Source of the DNA: Channallabes apus | Lineage: Eukaryota; Chordata; Actinopteri; Siluriformes; Clariidae | Reading direction: 5' to 3' | NCBI GenBank assembly: GCA_030522415.1 | Contig: CM060118.1 | Coordinates: 23,911,651 to 23,975,650 of the forward strand | Length of the DNA stretch: 64,000 nt | Shown here: positions 1 to 11,554 of the stretch, one piece after another | Numbering within the stretch: position 1 is the stretch's first letter | How the letters are laid out: each line of letters begins with the position of its first letter | Position numbers and translations under genes: made by a program | Notes under the pieces: model-generated | Told to the model about the DNA's origin: nothing | What the model saw: the letters and a program-made list of their open reading frames with translations, nothing else | Databases searched by the model: none

Positions 1-415
1 GATTGAAAATAATAAATACAAACTATGAAGTAAAAATAAAACAAATTACCTTTGAGAAGAATAGTGGCTAAAGTAAGATGACAGAGGAGAAGAAGGGGGC
101 TACTACGTACAGTAGGACGACTTCAACACTCACATGCTCTCACACACACACTAATGGAAACACTGCTCTGTTGAGAAAGTTCTATAACGAGGAACCTCGT
201 TATAAGATTTTAGGAAGATTTTAGATTTGCAGCAAGAGAGAGAGAAGAACCATTGGCTCAGTTGTGATCATGTGACGCTTAGCGAACAAAGCGCATGTGT
301 ACTACTCACATGTAAAGACCTTGCTCGTTTATTAAATTAAAATTTATCACAAAATTTTGCTCTTCTTGCAAAACGCTTGCAGACAAATTTACTCGCACTC
401 CAAGGTTTCACTGTA
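1..415 (-). repeat. Terminal part of a TACAGTGAAACCTCGG-type repeat, cut by the window edge
   Basis: The stretch ends in CCAAGGTTTCACTGTA (400–415). Its reverse complement matches the start of the repeat at 19883 (TACAGTGAAACCTCGGATTG). Both copies also carry an 'aacactgctctgt'-type and a 'ctcgttt' segment. The TA-bounded end suggests a Tc1/mariner-type non-autonomous element. No coding potential is seen. The left end is outside the window or too degraded to place. Confidence 0.5.
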
Positions 416-1341
416 TTGCGTTGGTTGATTTTATGTACGTACATTGAATTGTTTTTGGAGTCATCTTATTAAGCAGAAAAAAGGACTCTAAAAAGAAGGG
501 AGTCTAAAACGCATCATGTCGCACAAGTACTGTTCTTAGTATGCAGCAAATTTTCCTGTCTACTATTGCAGCAACGGCAACATTAGCAATGGTGATGATG
601 ATGATAAAATGTTCTTTCATTTCCTCTGACAATGAATTTTAGAAACACTGATACTTCTGGGGTAAATAATTGTAGAATGTTACCTAGGGCAACATCTTAG
701 AAATTAATCTTAAATAATTTCGTTGTGTATGAAAGTAAATACCAAACATGTGCCAAAGGTTTTCAATCAGTCTTGAAAAAGGGTGCTTATTAAGGCTATA
801 TGATCTAAACAATGAAAATACTGTAGTAATAAAAATAACAATAACAATACAAATAAAATGTGTTAATTTTTTTGTTAATTTGTTTTATTTTATCTACGGC
901 AAGAAAGCATAGAAAATGTGGAATTTAAAAACTTTTTTAGTGTACCTGCCTGCGTGTGTGTGCGAGGATATAGGCGTAAGAGCATGGCGCATGAGCTTTG
1001 AACCCGTTGTGCAGTGTGTGCGCGCGCACGCATGTGTGTGTGTGTCATGCGCCTCTAAGCTGTACCACATGACTTTCCAGCCTGGCATTATTCCTCCTGT
1101 AACAATCTTCTTTCTCTGTTCTCGAATGAGACTCTTGTGATGTGGTGAACGATTCGCCTTTTTAAGACCACTTTTTAGGTGACCCCTGAGGCATTTTCCT
1201 TTACATGTCAATGATGTCTTTGTTCTGATAAATTGTCCTGTTTATTGAGAGTCCTAGCAAGGGACCTACCATTTTATTTTTGCTTGCCCACCAAAATGTC
1301 AAGCTTCTTCATAGATTTCATGACTTATTATTAAAATCGAG
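416..1341. other. Intergenic DNA without a recognisable gene
   Basis: AT-rich sequence with short TG-rich patches around 950–1050. The open frames here are short, overlap on both strands and match no family I recognise. There are no splice-bounded exons. Confidence 0.5.
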
Positions 1342-1373
1342 CCTATCCCAGGAGACTCTGGGCACAAGGTGGG
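1342..1373 (-). repeat. Left fragment of a DANA-like SINE split by a transposon
   Basis: The sequence 'gagcctatcccaggagac' followed by 'gggcacaaggtggg' matches the same stretch of the intact SINE at 63.1 kb ('gagcctatcccaggagac', 'gggcactaggcggg'). The next part of the SINE resumes at 5378 ('aaggtgtggtacaccc'), so one SINE copy has been opened by the 4.0 kb insertion between them. Confidence 0.75.
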
Positions 1374-1606
1374 CAGTGGCGGCTGCTCTAATACTACAAG
1401 GGAAGCTCAGCTTCCCCTACTATGTCAGAAAATAAATGCTCATATATGCACTTGATATATATGCTCATATATGTCGTATTTATATTGGTTTTAATAAAAG
1501 TTCGCTAGAATGCGTTCAACTTCATGACTAGCTCGTTCAGAATCAGGTATTTATTGTAGATTGTTTGACGCGATTTTCTTGTCATACATTTCCGTGCCGC
1601 ACAGTG

Positions 1607-3230
1607 TGTTACGACCCCCGGTCTAGGGTCAAGGGACGCAACAAAGAAAATAATAAATTTATGATAAATAAATGAATCTTGCAACCAAGAATTCAGTGCG
1701 TGAATTTTTATTTTGATACACACGCACATACAGGAAGCTCTGGGGGGTATTCTTCGTACGTTGCTTGAAACATCCGGGATGAACTGACACATCTAAGATG
1801 AGATCATCGTGCTAATTAAGACCTGGCTAAGTTGGTTCTTCGAGCACACCTTTTGTTGATGATTAGTATGGCCGGATTGAGTTGTCTAGGATTATTGCGC
1901 GTTCGTGCGTTGGTTTAAAAGGCGATATGCATCGACAGTAGAAACACTGATCACAAGTCCTTTGATTGGTTGACGAAATGACAAAAGAACAAGCTAAATT
2001 TTTTTTGTAACACCTGTTATGCGCTGAAATGCTTCCCTGCCATGGATTCCCCCACCACACACACACACACACATAATCGCTATCAAATATTATATTAGAA
2101 CATGTTTTACAAATTCCATGAGAAAATAAAAGAAATGAATGTTTTTTTTCAAAAACATGTATACTTTTATATTGTTTACTTTATAATAAAATTAGTTTTG
2201 TCCAATTTTTCATTATAAAAAAATTATTTTTATTATACATATCTATCTATCTATCTATCTATCTATATTTGCATATTTATAACGAACCCCTGAAAAATAG
2301 ATGTGTTACAAAATAAACATTATACAAGAATTTTAATTAATGGTCTTGAGGGCTGTCTCGTGCCTAGAGTTTATTATAATAATAAAAAACCTATGAATTT
2401 ATGTTCTAATATAATATTTGATATCAATTATATACACATACATATATATATATATATTATGGCAAGCCGTATATATGCATGCAAGATACTTTTCTTTCCC
2501 CACGTGAGTAAGTCCACGTCAGCGCTCTTTAACCAATCAGATGTGAACTCACCATTTCAACCAATCATAACCCGCCGGAGCGCAGCCTTAATCCTGTTTA
2601 CTTGAAATAAACCTGCTACCGAGCAGGTTCAAGCTTACGGACATGTTGCTATGACAACAAGTGCGAGATGAGCATCGGAGAACGAAACAATCCAAGATCA
2701 GGACAAATCCACAACAATCAAATCCAGCTAACTGAGTTAGCGACGTACGAAGAACACCCCCCTGGGCTTCAGGATTGAGCCAGGCCAAAACAATAAACAA
2801 AATCCCTCCTCTATCTCCACCCTCAAGCTAACTAAACTACCAAAAGAAACGAATATAAATCAAAATACAGCAACTAAACTAACTACCTAACCATCCACAA
2901 AAAAAAACAGGAGAAAACAGGGGACAACAAAAATGGCACTCAACCCCTACTGTTTCCTTGCAACTATGTACAAACACAAAAGAACAAAACAATATATATA
3001 CACAATATTTACAATGAAGAAAACTATATACAAAAGCGGGAGGAAAACTTCCATCCACGCTAACACAAAAGGAACAAGAAAGAAAACCAAAAAAAACAGG
3101 GAAGGAGAGAGGCAAGGCGCGACACACAGGCTCTCTCTCCAACCAACCAAACAAACAAACACACACACACAATCACCCAAAAACAAATACAAAATAACAA
3201 ACAAATACACAGTCACACTCCAACATACAT

Positions 3231-3278
<48 letters not shown>

Positions 3279-3570
3279 CCACACAATTCAACGTTCACAA
3301 TTCACCAATCAACAATAGAGCACGGAAGTCACACACAAGGTATAAGTCGCGCACTTCCTGCTTCCACTCGCGAGCTTAAGAAGCCGCGCAGATCCACAGC
3401 CAGCCAATCGCGGCGCACGTCACGGCGCGTTCCATCGGGGCGGGGCTTCCTGCGAAAAGGAGAGCGGGAGAGAGAGAAAGGGGGGAGAGATCGCGCATGC
3501 GCCGTCGCGCATGCGCAAATACCCGCGCTACACACACACACATACGTGCACTACTCCTCTGCACGTAACA
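1607..3570. mobile_element. LTR-like insertion with TGTTACG…CGTAACA ends and 5-bp target duplication
   Basis: The element begins TGTTACG (1607) and ends CGTAACA (3570), a 7-bp inverted pair with TG…CA ends. Both sides are flanked by a perfect 5-bp duplication, cagtg (1602–1606 and 3571–3575). This fits an LTR retroelement remnant or an unusually long solo LTR of about 1.96 kb. It includes a (CTAT)n run near 2242–2268, AT repeats near 2440, an (ATCA)n run near 3232–3279 and a CpG-rich 3' part (3340–3540). A related copy begins TGTTACG at 26939. No gag or pol frame was recognised. Confidence 0.65.
3232..3279. repeat. (ATCA)n microsatellite
   Basis: About twelve tandem copies of a 4-bp unit, inside the LTR-like element. 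The open frame through it is a repeat artefact. Confidence 0.9.
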
Positions 3571-3839
3571 CAGTGCAATAAACCCTACCCCTGAAGCCCA
3601 GCTTCACTGAAGCTCTATGGGGAAGCACAGACTAGCTTTTTTCACTGCAGAAAAGCTGGACGGTAATTGGATAAATGCACCAAAATCGTCACTTCCACGG
3701 ACACTCGGCTTCTCTGGGGGTCAATGGAGCAGTGGGCGGGACAGGACGCTGGACTGCTGCATGATGATTGGAGGAGCTGTTTAAACAGCGGAACCCCTTC
3801 ATGACAGCATGTCTTGTGTATATACATCAGCGCTACAGA

Positions 3840-5238
3840 CAGCGCGTCGCTAGGCCATTTTTAGGGGGCCTTTAGCCCCCCTAACATTTGTACTCAGCCC
3901 CCCTAAAAATTCTACATAAACTTCAAACACATTTCTGGTCGCCAATCATCGTCCCCTTTAAATTTCATATGAAAGTGTCGGCAGACTTCGGCTCCTCACC
4001 GTCTTTCAGCGGGTCTTCAATTCACCATCACAGAGGGAGGATTAAGCCAAGGTGTGTGTTTTTCGATAAATTGTTATATCTGCATCAGTGCAGTCCTTTT
4101 TCAGAAATACAGTTTACAAAATCTCATGAAGGATTAATCGGTTAAATCTTCGCTGTGTTCACCCTCATCACACCAGTTGTTTCAACCTAACTGTCTATAT
4201 AAAACATTACACAGTGCATATGGCATTAACTACCATAGAGTTATGAACATAAATGATTAAAAATAGTGACAGACAGCATTCAGTGCTCTCGTTTAACTGT
4301 ATAGCAGTGTGATTTACAGAGATAGAAAAAAACTTTTTTTTGTAATAAATATTATATTAAATAATGTCCCAAATCGTAAAATAAATTTATTAGCCTTAGA
4401 GTAGGGTTTTTGTCACTTTGATTTAGAAAAAAAGTTACTTTTTTAATGAATAGAAACAAAGAAACAAAAAAGAATGATATTAAAAGTATCCTTTGTTTAA
4501 TTACATTAAAACAATGTTTGTCTATATTAATGAATTTGAATAAATAGCCTAGTAGCTATGAAATTTTAAGGGGTTGAATAGAGAACCTACTGTGTTATTT
4601 ATGTAGTTAAACACTCATTTAAACTAGATAACATGATCAGAGTTTTAATATTTATATTTAACTGTAGATGGAAGGTTTTTCAAGTCACATGGAAAAAAAA
4701 GATGTTCTATTCTTCAGGCCTGCTGTGCATTTGGAGACCCACTCCCATCTTCTACTTCTTTGTCTTTCGGCTGTTCCCTTTCACCCACTCCCATGTGACC
4801 TGAAAAACCTTCCATCTCCAGTTCTCTGTTCTGTTCAGTTCTACAGTTCAGTTCTCTGAAAGTGCAGCCTCTCAGGCACATTAACAGTGTCCCCAACATT
4901 GATCAGAAACTATCTTTCACATTTTTTGTTTGCCTGTTTCCAACAAAAAGCAGCAGTATTGTCAAAGAATGAACAGATAAATGTTTGATATTATTGGCAC
5001 CCACACAGTTTATTCCATTGTCCAGCCTCATAGGTGTGTTGTTTATATTGCTAATCAATGTAAGTTTAAAGTTATATGCTGTTTCCTGGTTATATTTTTT
5101 TATTGTACCTGTACATAGAAAAAAGGTTTATACGGTAAACAGCATGTGTGATCAAGAAGACTCATTTGAGTACTGATTCTGTGTTAAACATCTATGGGGC
5201 TGAGTCCCCCTTATCTGAAAATCCTAGAAACGCCCCTG
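3840..5238. mobile_element. Second hAT element (1.4 kb), nested, perfect 8-bp target duplication
   Basis: The left end is CAGCGCGTCGCTAGG (3840) and the right end reverse-complements to CAGGGGCGTTTCTAGG (5238). GCTACAGA is duplicated exactly at 3832–3839 and 5239–5246. Runs of G and C just inside both ends (ggggg…ccccc) are typical of a common fish hAT family. No transposase frame is visible. A 25-bp inverted repeat lies inside at 4668–4815. Confidence 0.85.
4668..4815. repeat. Inverted repeat (25-bp arms) inside the nested hAT element
   Basis: Arm 4668–4692 starts ATGGAAGGTTTTTCAAG. Arm 4791–4815 reverse-complements to it with one mismatch. The spacer is 98 bp. It could form a hairpin or be the relic of a small palindromic insertion. 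Confidence 0.75.
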
Positions 5239-5377
5239 GCTACAGAGATTCGAGTTCAGTCCCATGCGGATTTGCAGGTGATTTTTTATGATGAAAAATG
5301 TAATTATAATAAAAAAAAAATTATGATGAAGGCCTAATATGAGCTTCCCCTGTTTCAAAAGCTAGCAGCCGCCACTG

Positions 5378-5600
5378 AAGGTGTGGTACACCCGGTAACC
5401 CTGAATCCACCGCAGGGCGCGCTCTCTCTCTCACACACACACACAGAGAGAGAGAGACACGGATAACCTCCATATCAGCCATCAAGCACGGGGAGAACAT
5501 GTAAACATGCAAACTACATGCACACCGACCCGAGGCGGGAATCGCACCCGTATCCTGGAGGTGCATGGCGACAATGCTAACCACTAATCCACCGTGTATA
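5378..5600 (-). repeat. Right fragment of the split DANA-like SINE
   Basis: It continues the SINE begun at 1342: a 'ccaccgcagggcgc' segment, an AC/AG microsatellite, then the tRNA-derived head in reverse orientation ('gggaatcgcacccgtatcctggaggtgc', 'gctaaccactaatccaccgtg'). The reversed B-box-like and A-box-like segments point to the minus strand. It lies about 270 bp upstream of the HPS1 promoter region. Confidence 0.7.
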
Positions 5601-5864
5601 TCTCAAATAGTAGTATTTAGTATTATATTAGTAAATAAAACGGTTCGATGAAACATTTTAGTAATTTATACATTATACAAAGAAGCGTTATTGGCTAAAA
5701 ATATTAATTTATCATTTTTAGATCTGCTGTTGTGCCGTTTCGAAGTCCTGAGAGTCGGTTCTTATTTGTGAGCTGAGCCGAATTATTTGACTCATTGAAA
5801 AGACTCGGAATTCTCACCCCTGCTGTTCTTCCTTGCTCTCGGATACTCAGTAGCGTGCAACAGT

Positions 5865-5874
5865 GTCACGTGAC
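5865..5874. promoter_or_regulatory. CLEAR-type E-box (GTCACGTGAC) upstream of HPS1
   Basis: The perfect palindrome GTCACGTGAC lies about 155 bp before the presumed 5' UTR donor of HPS1. This 10-mer is the consensus CLEAR site bound by TFEB/TFE3/MITF, which control lysosomal and melanosomal genes. HPS1 makes lysosome-related organelles, so the match fits its function. An ETS-like ACGGAAGT follows at about 5891. Binding is inferred, not shown. Confidence 0.55.
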
Positions 5875-5884
5875 CGCAGTAAGT

Positions 5885-6029
5885 TACATTACGGAAGTGA
5901 ATTAGGGCTGGAGCTGTGTCTCGGATTATCAAACTTTGACTCGTGTTTTGGTTATTGCTGTAAATCTTTCTTTTTTTGTCTCAGTGGTGGAGTTATGCGG
6001 AGTGTCGTCTGCCCTGATACACAGTAGGC
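5885..6029 (+). other. HPS1: Putative non-coding first exon (5' UTR) of HPS1
   Basis: A good donor, CAGTAGGC|GTAAGTGCG, lies at 6029/6030. It is followed by a 419-bp intron that ends in the acceptor TTCAG|ATGAAG at 6448/6449, which sits directly at the HPS1 start codon. The transcription start is a guess placed just after the E-box. The sequence has no TATA box. Confidence 0.45.
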
Positions 6030-6448
6030 GTAAGTGCGTTGTTTTTGTTGCTGCTGCTGCACGTATGATAGAGACTAGTTAATCCCACCAGCTAGAGGTA
6101 ACTGAATGTATCTGAAATTAGTCAACTTTCAGGAGATGTGAACATTCTTGTCTTTCAATCCAAAGAGGCTAAATAACGTTTCCTGTCTCATACTGACTTC
6201 AAATACACTAAGCGTTCATTTTGATGTGACTTTTAAAAATGATCTTCCTCAGTGCTGTAACAAAAAGCTATTGAAAGATCAGGATCATCATAAATACAAG
6301 TAACACTCATAAGTATAAAGGAGTCCAATAAGGTATATGTTGGCCAAACTCTTTTCAGCAGGTCAAAAGTAAGACTTAACTGGGACTGAACAATGTCCAT
6401 GGATGTCTGAATGAACAGGTGCTGACTAATTGATAAATTTGTGTTCAG

Positions 6449-9400
6449 ATGAAGTGCTTTCTGATTGCCACAGAAAGTGCTGAGGTCCTTTTTTACTGGA
6501 CTGACCAAGAGTTTGAGCGGAATATTAAGAAGCAGTATGGGGCGTCACAAGAAGAGAGCGGAAGAGTAAGTAATTGGGAATATAATAGCATACTATGAGA
6601 TGCATTGAGTAGGGATAGGACATTAGTTCTGCAAATTCTTGATCCATTACACAGCTAAATTTATAATTGTATTTTCTTAGTTGCCTGCCTTTGCAGATAG
6701 TATCAGCACGTTGTTTGCCCCAATCATCATCTCATGTAGCACTATGATCGACCAGCTACGGGACAGCTACACCTCTTTCACAACAGAAAATGATCACATT
6801 TATGCACTACATCAGGTAAGCTGCTTCAAGTCTCAATAATCTCCTGTAGAATGCAGTTATCTGGCTTTAAATTCATAACCTACATTCCATGGCTTCTTTT
6901 CTGCTGATGAGAATTGATGAGTCCTGGCCTGAGAAGATATTTGTTGTAAGGCATAGGTCTCGTTCACAAGCAGCTTTTCGGCAATGTTTCCACAGTTTGA
7001 AGAATGTCTGTATATTGCTGTGAATGGGGATGGAGAGGAGAACGATGAGGATCTAAAGAGGAAGATCTTTGTTATGAAGAAGTTTACAGAGATCCTGTTT
7101 GGCATGGTTACACTCAGCAGCTCCCTCTTAAGAAAAGAGTAAGAACCTAATCCTTATATACTATGTGTTCTTTATTAATTCAACAACATCCCACTCTAAC
7201 CTGGAAGAATTTACATGAATTACCAAACATTAGAAATGTATTAATTGAAATCCACTGAAACAATGTGAAGCTTTATGTCCTATCTTGGTACCAGCATACA
7301 GTATAGAAGTATAAGCTAATTGAGTAGTATCACATGAGGGAGTACTGTTGTGGCGAGTATCAGCACAGCTGTGTGGTGGCCATAGGCCCAAGGAGCAGCC
7401 AGAGTTGGTGTAATTAACAGGAGCGTAGGCAGTTTTAAATTCTTAGTGGTACCATGTAGCCAAAAAGTAAGGCGAATAAACCATACAGGTGGTGGACAGT
7501 CCTGTAAATCTTGTTAGTTTTTTATTTCCACTTATTCCACTTCAGAATATAAGCCATGTTAACTTTTCAATGCAGGGGTTGAATTTCAAATAGTCATTCC
7601 TTGTGTTAGAAGCTAGTTAGCTTTGTAGCATTAAATAAGTGATAACTTCTGTTCTTTTATCACTACTTGTGGAAAGCTATTACAGTCTGATTACTTAGTA
7701 GTATTAGTAACTTGTATTTAAATTGTTTAATTAAGTAGACTTATTAATAGATAATTATAGTGGGATTCTTAAATGATAAAATATCATAGTGAAATATTAA
7801 ATATATTGAATAGAATTCTCAACTTGTGGTCTAACATTTTTATTTTCAATTTCCTTACTATCAGATTGCGGCCTCCAGACACAGAGCAGAGAAACCGTGT
7901 GTGGAAGAAGCTGCAGAGACTCCTTGAAACATACAGCCGGTTACGAAAACAGGACCAAAGTTTTCTAGTTGAGGTAGCTTTTATAATATATACAGTTCCT
8001 TCTGAAAATATAGGATGTTTTGGTTTGGGACTGTGAAATTCTTTATTCTTTGCATATCCCAGCTTCTTGTTAGTAGGCAGGGGTCCCGACTTGATGCAAT
8101 TATTGAAAGCAAGTGTTATGCAATCAAATGTAATGTGTTATTTGCTTAAATTAGTTTCAGTATGTTTGCTCACTTAAGAATTGTGTGTTCTTTCACGAAA
8201 GGTGCCATGTTACAAGTTGCATAGATTTAAATATCTGAAAAGGAAAGCTAAAATTCTGGTCCCTTCATGTTACAGTATATTCATCCCCTGATCCCAAATC
8301 CAAATGACCAACCAAAATATTTAGCTTTGCTGTTCGAATATTTTATCCTTTTGACTATCCAAACGCGTGAGCACTACAAACTGTTGAACTTTGATTTGCA
8401 CAGATACATAAACATAATATCTGAATCAAAGTATTAAAAAAAACTTTGTTTAATAAACTGGAAAAAATCTGTTGTGCAAAACTTTAAGCACTCTACCAGG
8501 GTGGACAGTAATCAAAATCACTTAAAACCACATCAACCACTTTAAGGAATGTAAGTGTTTTTGTATGGGCCCCACAATTCTCTGGAAAATCTATGGTGAC
8601 AGCCCAAGAATTTCTCAGGGCTAAAAGTAATGTGCAAGGAAGAGAGGGGGAAATTAAAGGTGTTTAAAAGGCATGTGCCAGTTTATTCCTTGCCATTTTT
8701 GCCACAATTTCTATTTCTATAAAAACAACAAAATATGTAAATTTGCTGTGGTAACCAAAGTTTATATTTAGAATATATATATGACTGTGTAAAGGTCTTG
8801 AGCCACCCGTTTCTTCCCATTTTTTCCTAAAGTGCCAGACTTTTTTGTGTCCCCTGTTTTTGTTGTCTTGTGAAATAGTTCTCCAGGCTTCCTAAAATAC
8901 TTTATTAGCTCTCATTTTCAATCCAGTACCCTTACCTGACCAGTTTCACAGGCTTTTTCTGTTAGTTAAGCAAAACCATGACATACTGTATGAATCATCA
9001 TTCTAACTTAAGGCATGAACCAGTGAGAAGCAGATAATGACAGAGGATCAGGCTGGTGATTATTGTACAGTACTAGTGATGATGAATGCTGAGTGGAACA
9101 GATGAGAGGTGAAATGATGTTGCTGCTGAGGGTGTTAGATTAAAAAAAAAACAATTATTAAATTTAATGTTTAGAAATTTTCCCCCTTTTTTATTTAATC
9201 TACATTATTTAATTAAATGTAATTAAATTTGATGCGAAGAATTTCTGCATTGTTCAAGACTTAGTACTGTGTAATAAAGATTGAATTACAAAGAACACTT
9301 TTAATTTGTATGCATAAAACATGTTTTGCTTGGCTTATATTAGGCGGTTGAGAGGCTGATACACCCTGCGCTGTGCGAGCAATGCATTGAGTTTTTGGAG

Positions 9401-11519
9401 CGGAAACTGTTGCAGCAATTGAATAGCAGCGCTGAGAGAGCCGGAGAAGAGGTGCTGCATGCATTTATCCTGGTGCACACCAAGTTATTAGCTTTCTACT
9501 CCAGGTATTGCATGTTTTCACTTAAATCTGAATAAAGTAACTGTAATGTTTGTGTCAGAATTACCAAAATTCTAACAAATTAAACATTTATATGGACGAT
9601 ATGCAGTACAGTACTGTATATAAATAAATAATCAATAATTTTTTTGTGACAGTATGGTGACATAGTGATTAACACTGTGGCCTCGCAAGTTCAGGGTTGA
9701 GGGTTTGATTCCCTCCTTGAGTCTGTGTGAATGGAGTTTGCATGTTTTGTGAGTTTCCACCTGGTACGCCAATATTCTCCCACAATCCAAAGACGTGTAG
9801 AATAGGCTAACTGGTGTTCCCAAATTCCCTATAGTGTGTGGTGAGTGTGTGTGTGTGTGTGTGTGTGTTTGTGTGAGTATCTCAGAGGTCAACTTGTGAA
9901 ATGCTACACTGAAATGATTGTTGATGTGGTGTTTTTTTTTTGTTTGTTTGTTTGTTTTTTGTGCGCAGTCGTAATGCCAGCACTCTAAGCTCTTCTGACC
10001 TGCTGGCACTGATCGTTATTGTGCAGAATCTTTATCCCAGCAGCCTTGAGCAGGATGAAACCCCTTCTGAGGTGGGTTATCTAATATTAATAATGACGCA
10101 TAGTATATTATTTTACTCTCCATATATTACTTTCTGTTTGTTAAATAAATAAAAGCAATAAGGCATCCTGGAAAGTCATGTTTGTATAATACAGAGGGGA
10201 ATATTTTTCAATAACAGCATTTCACTGAATGGTTTATATACATTTTTAATCACAATAATTGCATATATTGTATAATTGAAGAAGATAAGATTAAGGATCT
10301 AATGCAGTTAGTTGTAATGTTGTAGAACATCACAGTCCTAGTAAATTAGGTGTTACAATAACAATTTATTAGCCATTGAAAGAATTGAAATCATTGTATG
10401 CTATCACCCTTCAAAGATACAGTATGCTCATATATAAAATGAACTTTTATATATGGTCTAAAACACTGTAATGCATATTATTTGTACCTTGTTGTGTTTA
10501 GGAGGTGGATATTAGTTCAGTACCTGATATTTTTTATACTCCAGAGCCATCTCCCAGCAAGAGAGACTCCGGTGAGTCACATTTTAGTATTTCAGACACT
10601 CTTTAAAATGGAAATGATTGTGAATGTTTACATCTACTAGGATAAAAAAAAAGCCTTTTAAGCTGTGAACCTTTTGTAATGGTTTTGTAATATAACAGTA
10701 ATATTCAGTGCACTGCCACTATGGCTAAATATATTAAATACAATATAATACAAACACATTACATGTATTACATGCATTGTTAATTGTCAATGTGTGTTGT
10801 GTGTTGCATTAATAGCTTTTGTAGTGTTTTGTAAAAAAAAAAAATAACAGCTTAAAGTCAAACAGTCATGTGATCTAGTTTCATATTGATAAATGTCAGT
10901 GTAGCACATTATCACATTGAATATGTGATTTAAAGGGTTTTCTGGTTGTCAGTGTTGTCAACGTTGTCAGCTATATATACAGTACTATTTGTAAATCTTA
11001 TATCACACATATTATTATCACAATTTTGCCTTGATTTAACTTAGGTGTCTTAAATAGTACATAGTATAGTCGCAGTCAATACTTTTTGACTAAAAGGTGT
11101 TATATTATGTAAAAGTTGTGAAGTCAGTTTTTTCTAATGTAAAGTATCATTCTACACAGGTCACCTGAGTAGTGACAGTCCTCCTGTCTTCCAGTTTGTG
11201 GATTCTAATATTCAGGTAAGTTTGCTGTTTGTCTGTGACCTCAATCTGCCTCATGTATAGTAGAATCTTAATATGCTTGAACATTTCTGCGATTTCTGCA
11301 ATACTTTTGTTTCTCACAATGCTAAGGTTTGTTTGATTTCAGATGGCTGAAGACAGTTTACAGACTCTTCAGCTATCACTCCCTGACCCCATGACTCCAA
11401 CCAGAGTATTCCTGGAAGCAACATTTAAGGAAGGATTTTTTCCCATGATGCCTCACTCCATGTATTGTTTACCTCTATGGCCTGGCATTACTCTAGTGCT
11501 GCTGACCAAGGTAATGCTG

Positions 11520-11554
<35 letters not shown>

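Larger units (their letters stand above)
1374..5377. mobile_element. hAT-type DNA transposon, about 4.0 kb, non-autonomous, carrying nested insertions
   Basis: The termini are inverted repeats: CAGTGGCGGCTGCT at 1374 and AGCAGCCGCCACTG ending at 5377. The flanks are an 8-bp target duplication with one mismatch (aaggtggg 1366–1373; aaggtgtg 5378–5385). CAG…CTG ends and 8-bp duplications are the hAT signature. No transposase frame is visible. Two later insertions lie inside, at 1607–3570 and 3840–5238. It sits inside a SINE, so it is younger than that SINE copy. Confidence 0.8.

Noticed and set aside
2933..3379. 148-codon plus-strand open frame rich in K, T, N and Q
   Set aside because: It runs through the (ATCA)n microsatellite and A-rich DNA inside the LTR-like element. 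Low complexity, with overlapping frames on the other strand.
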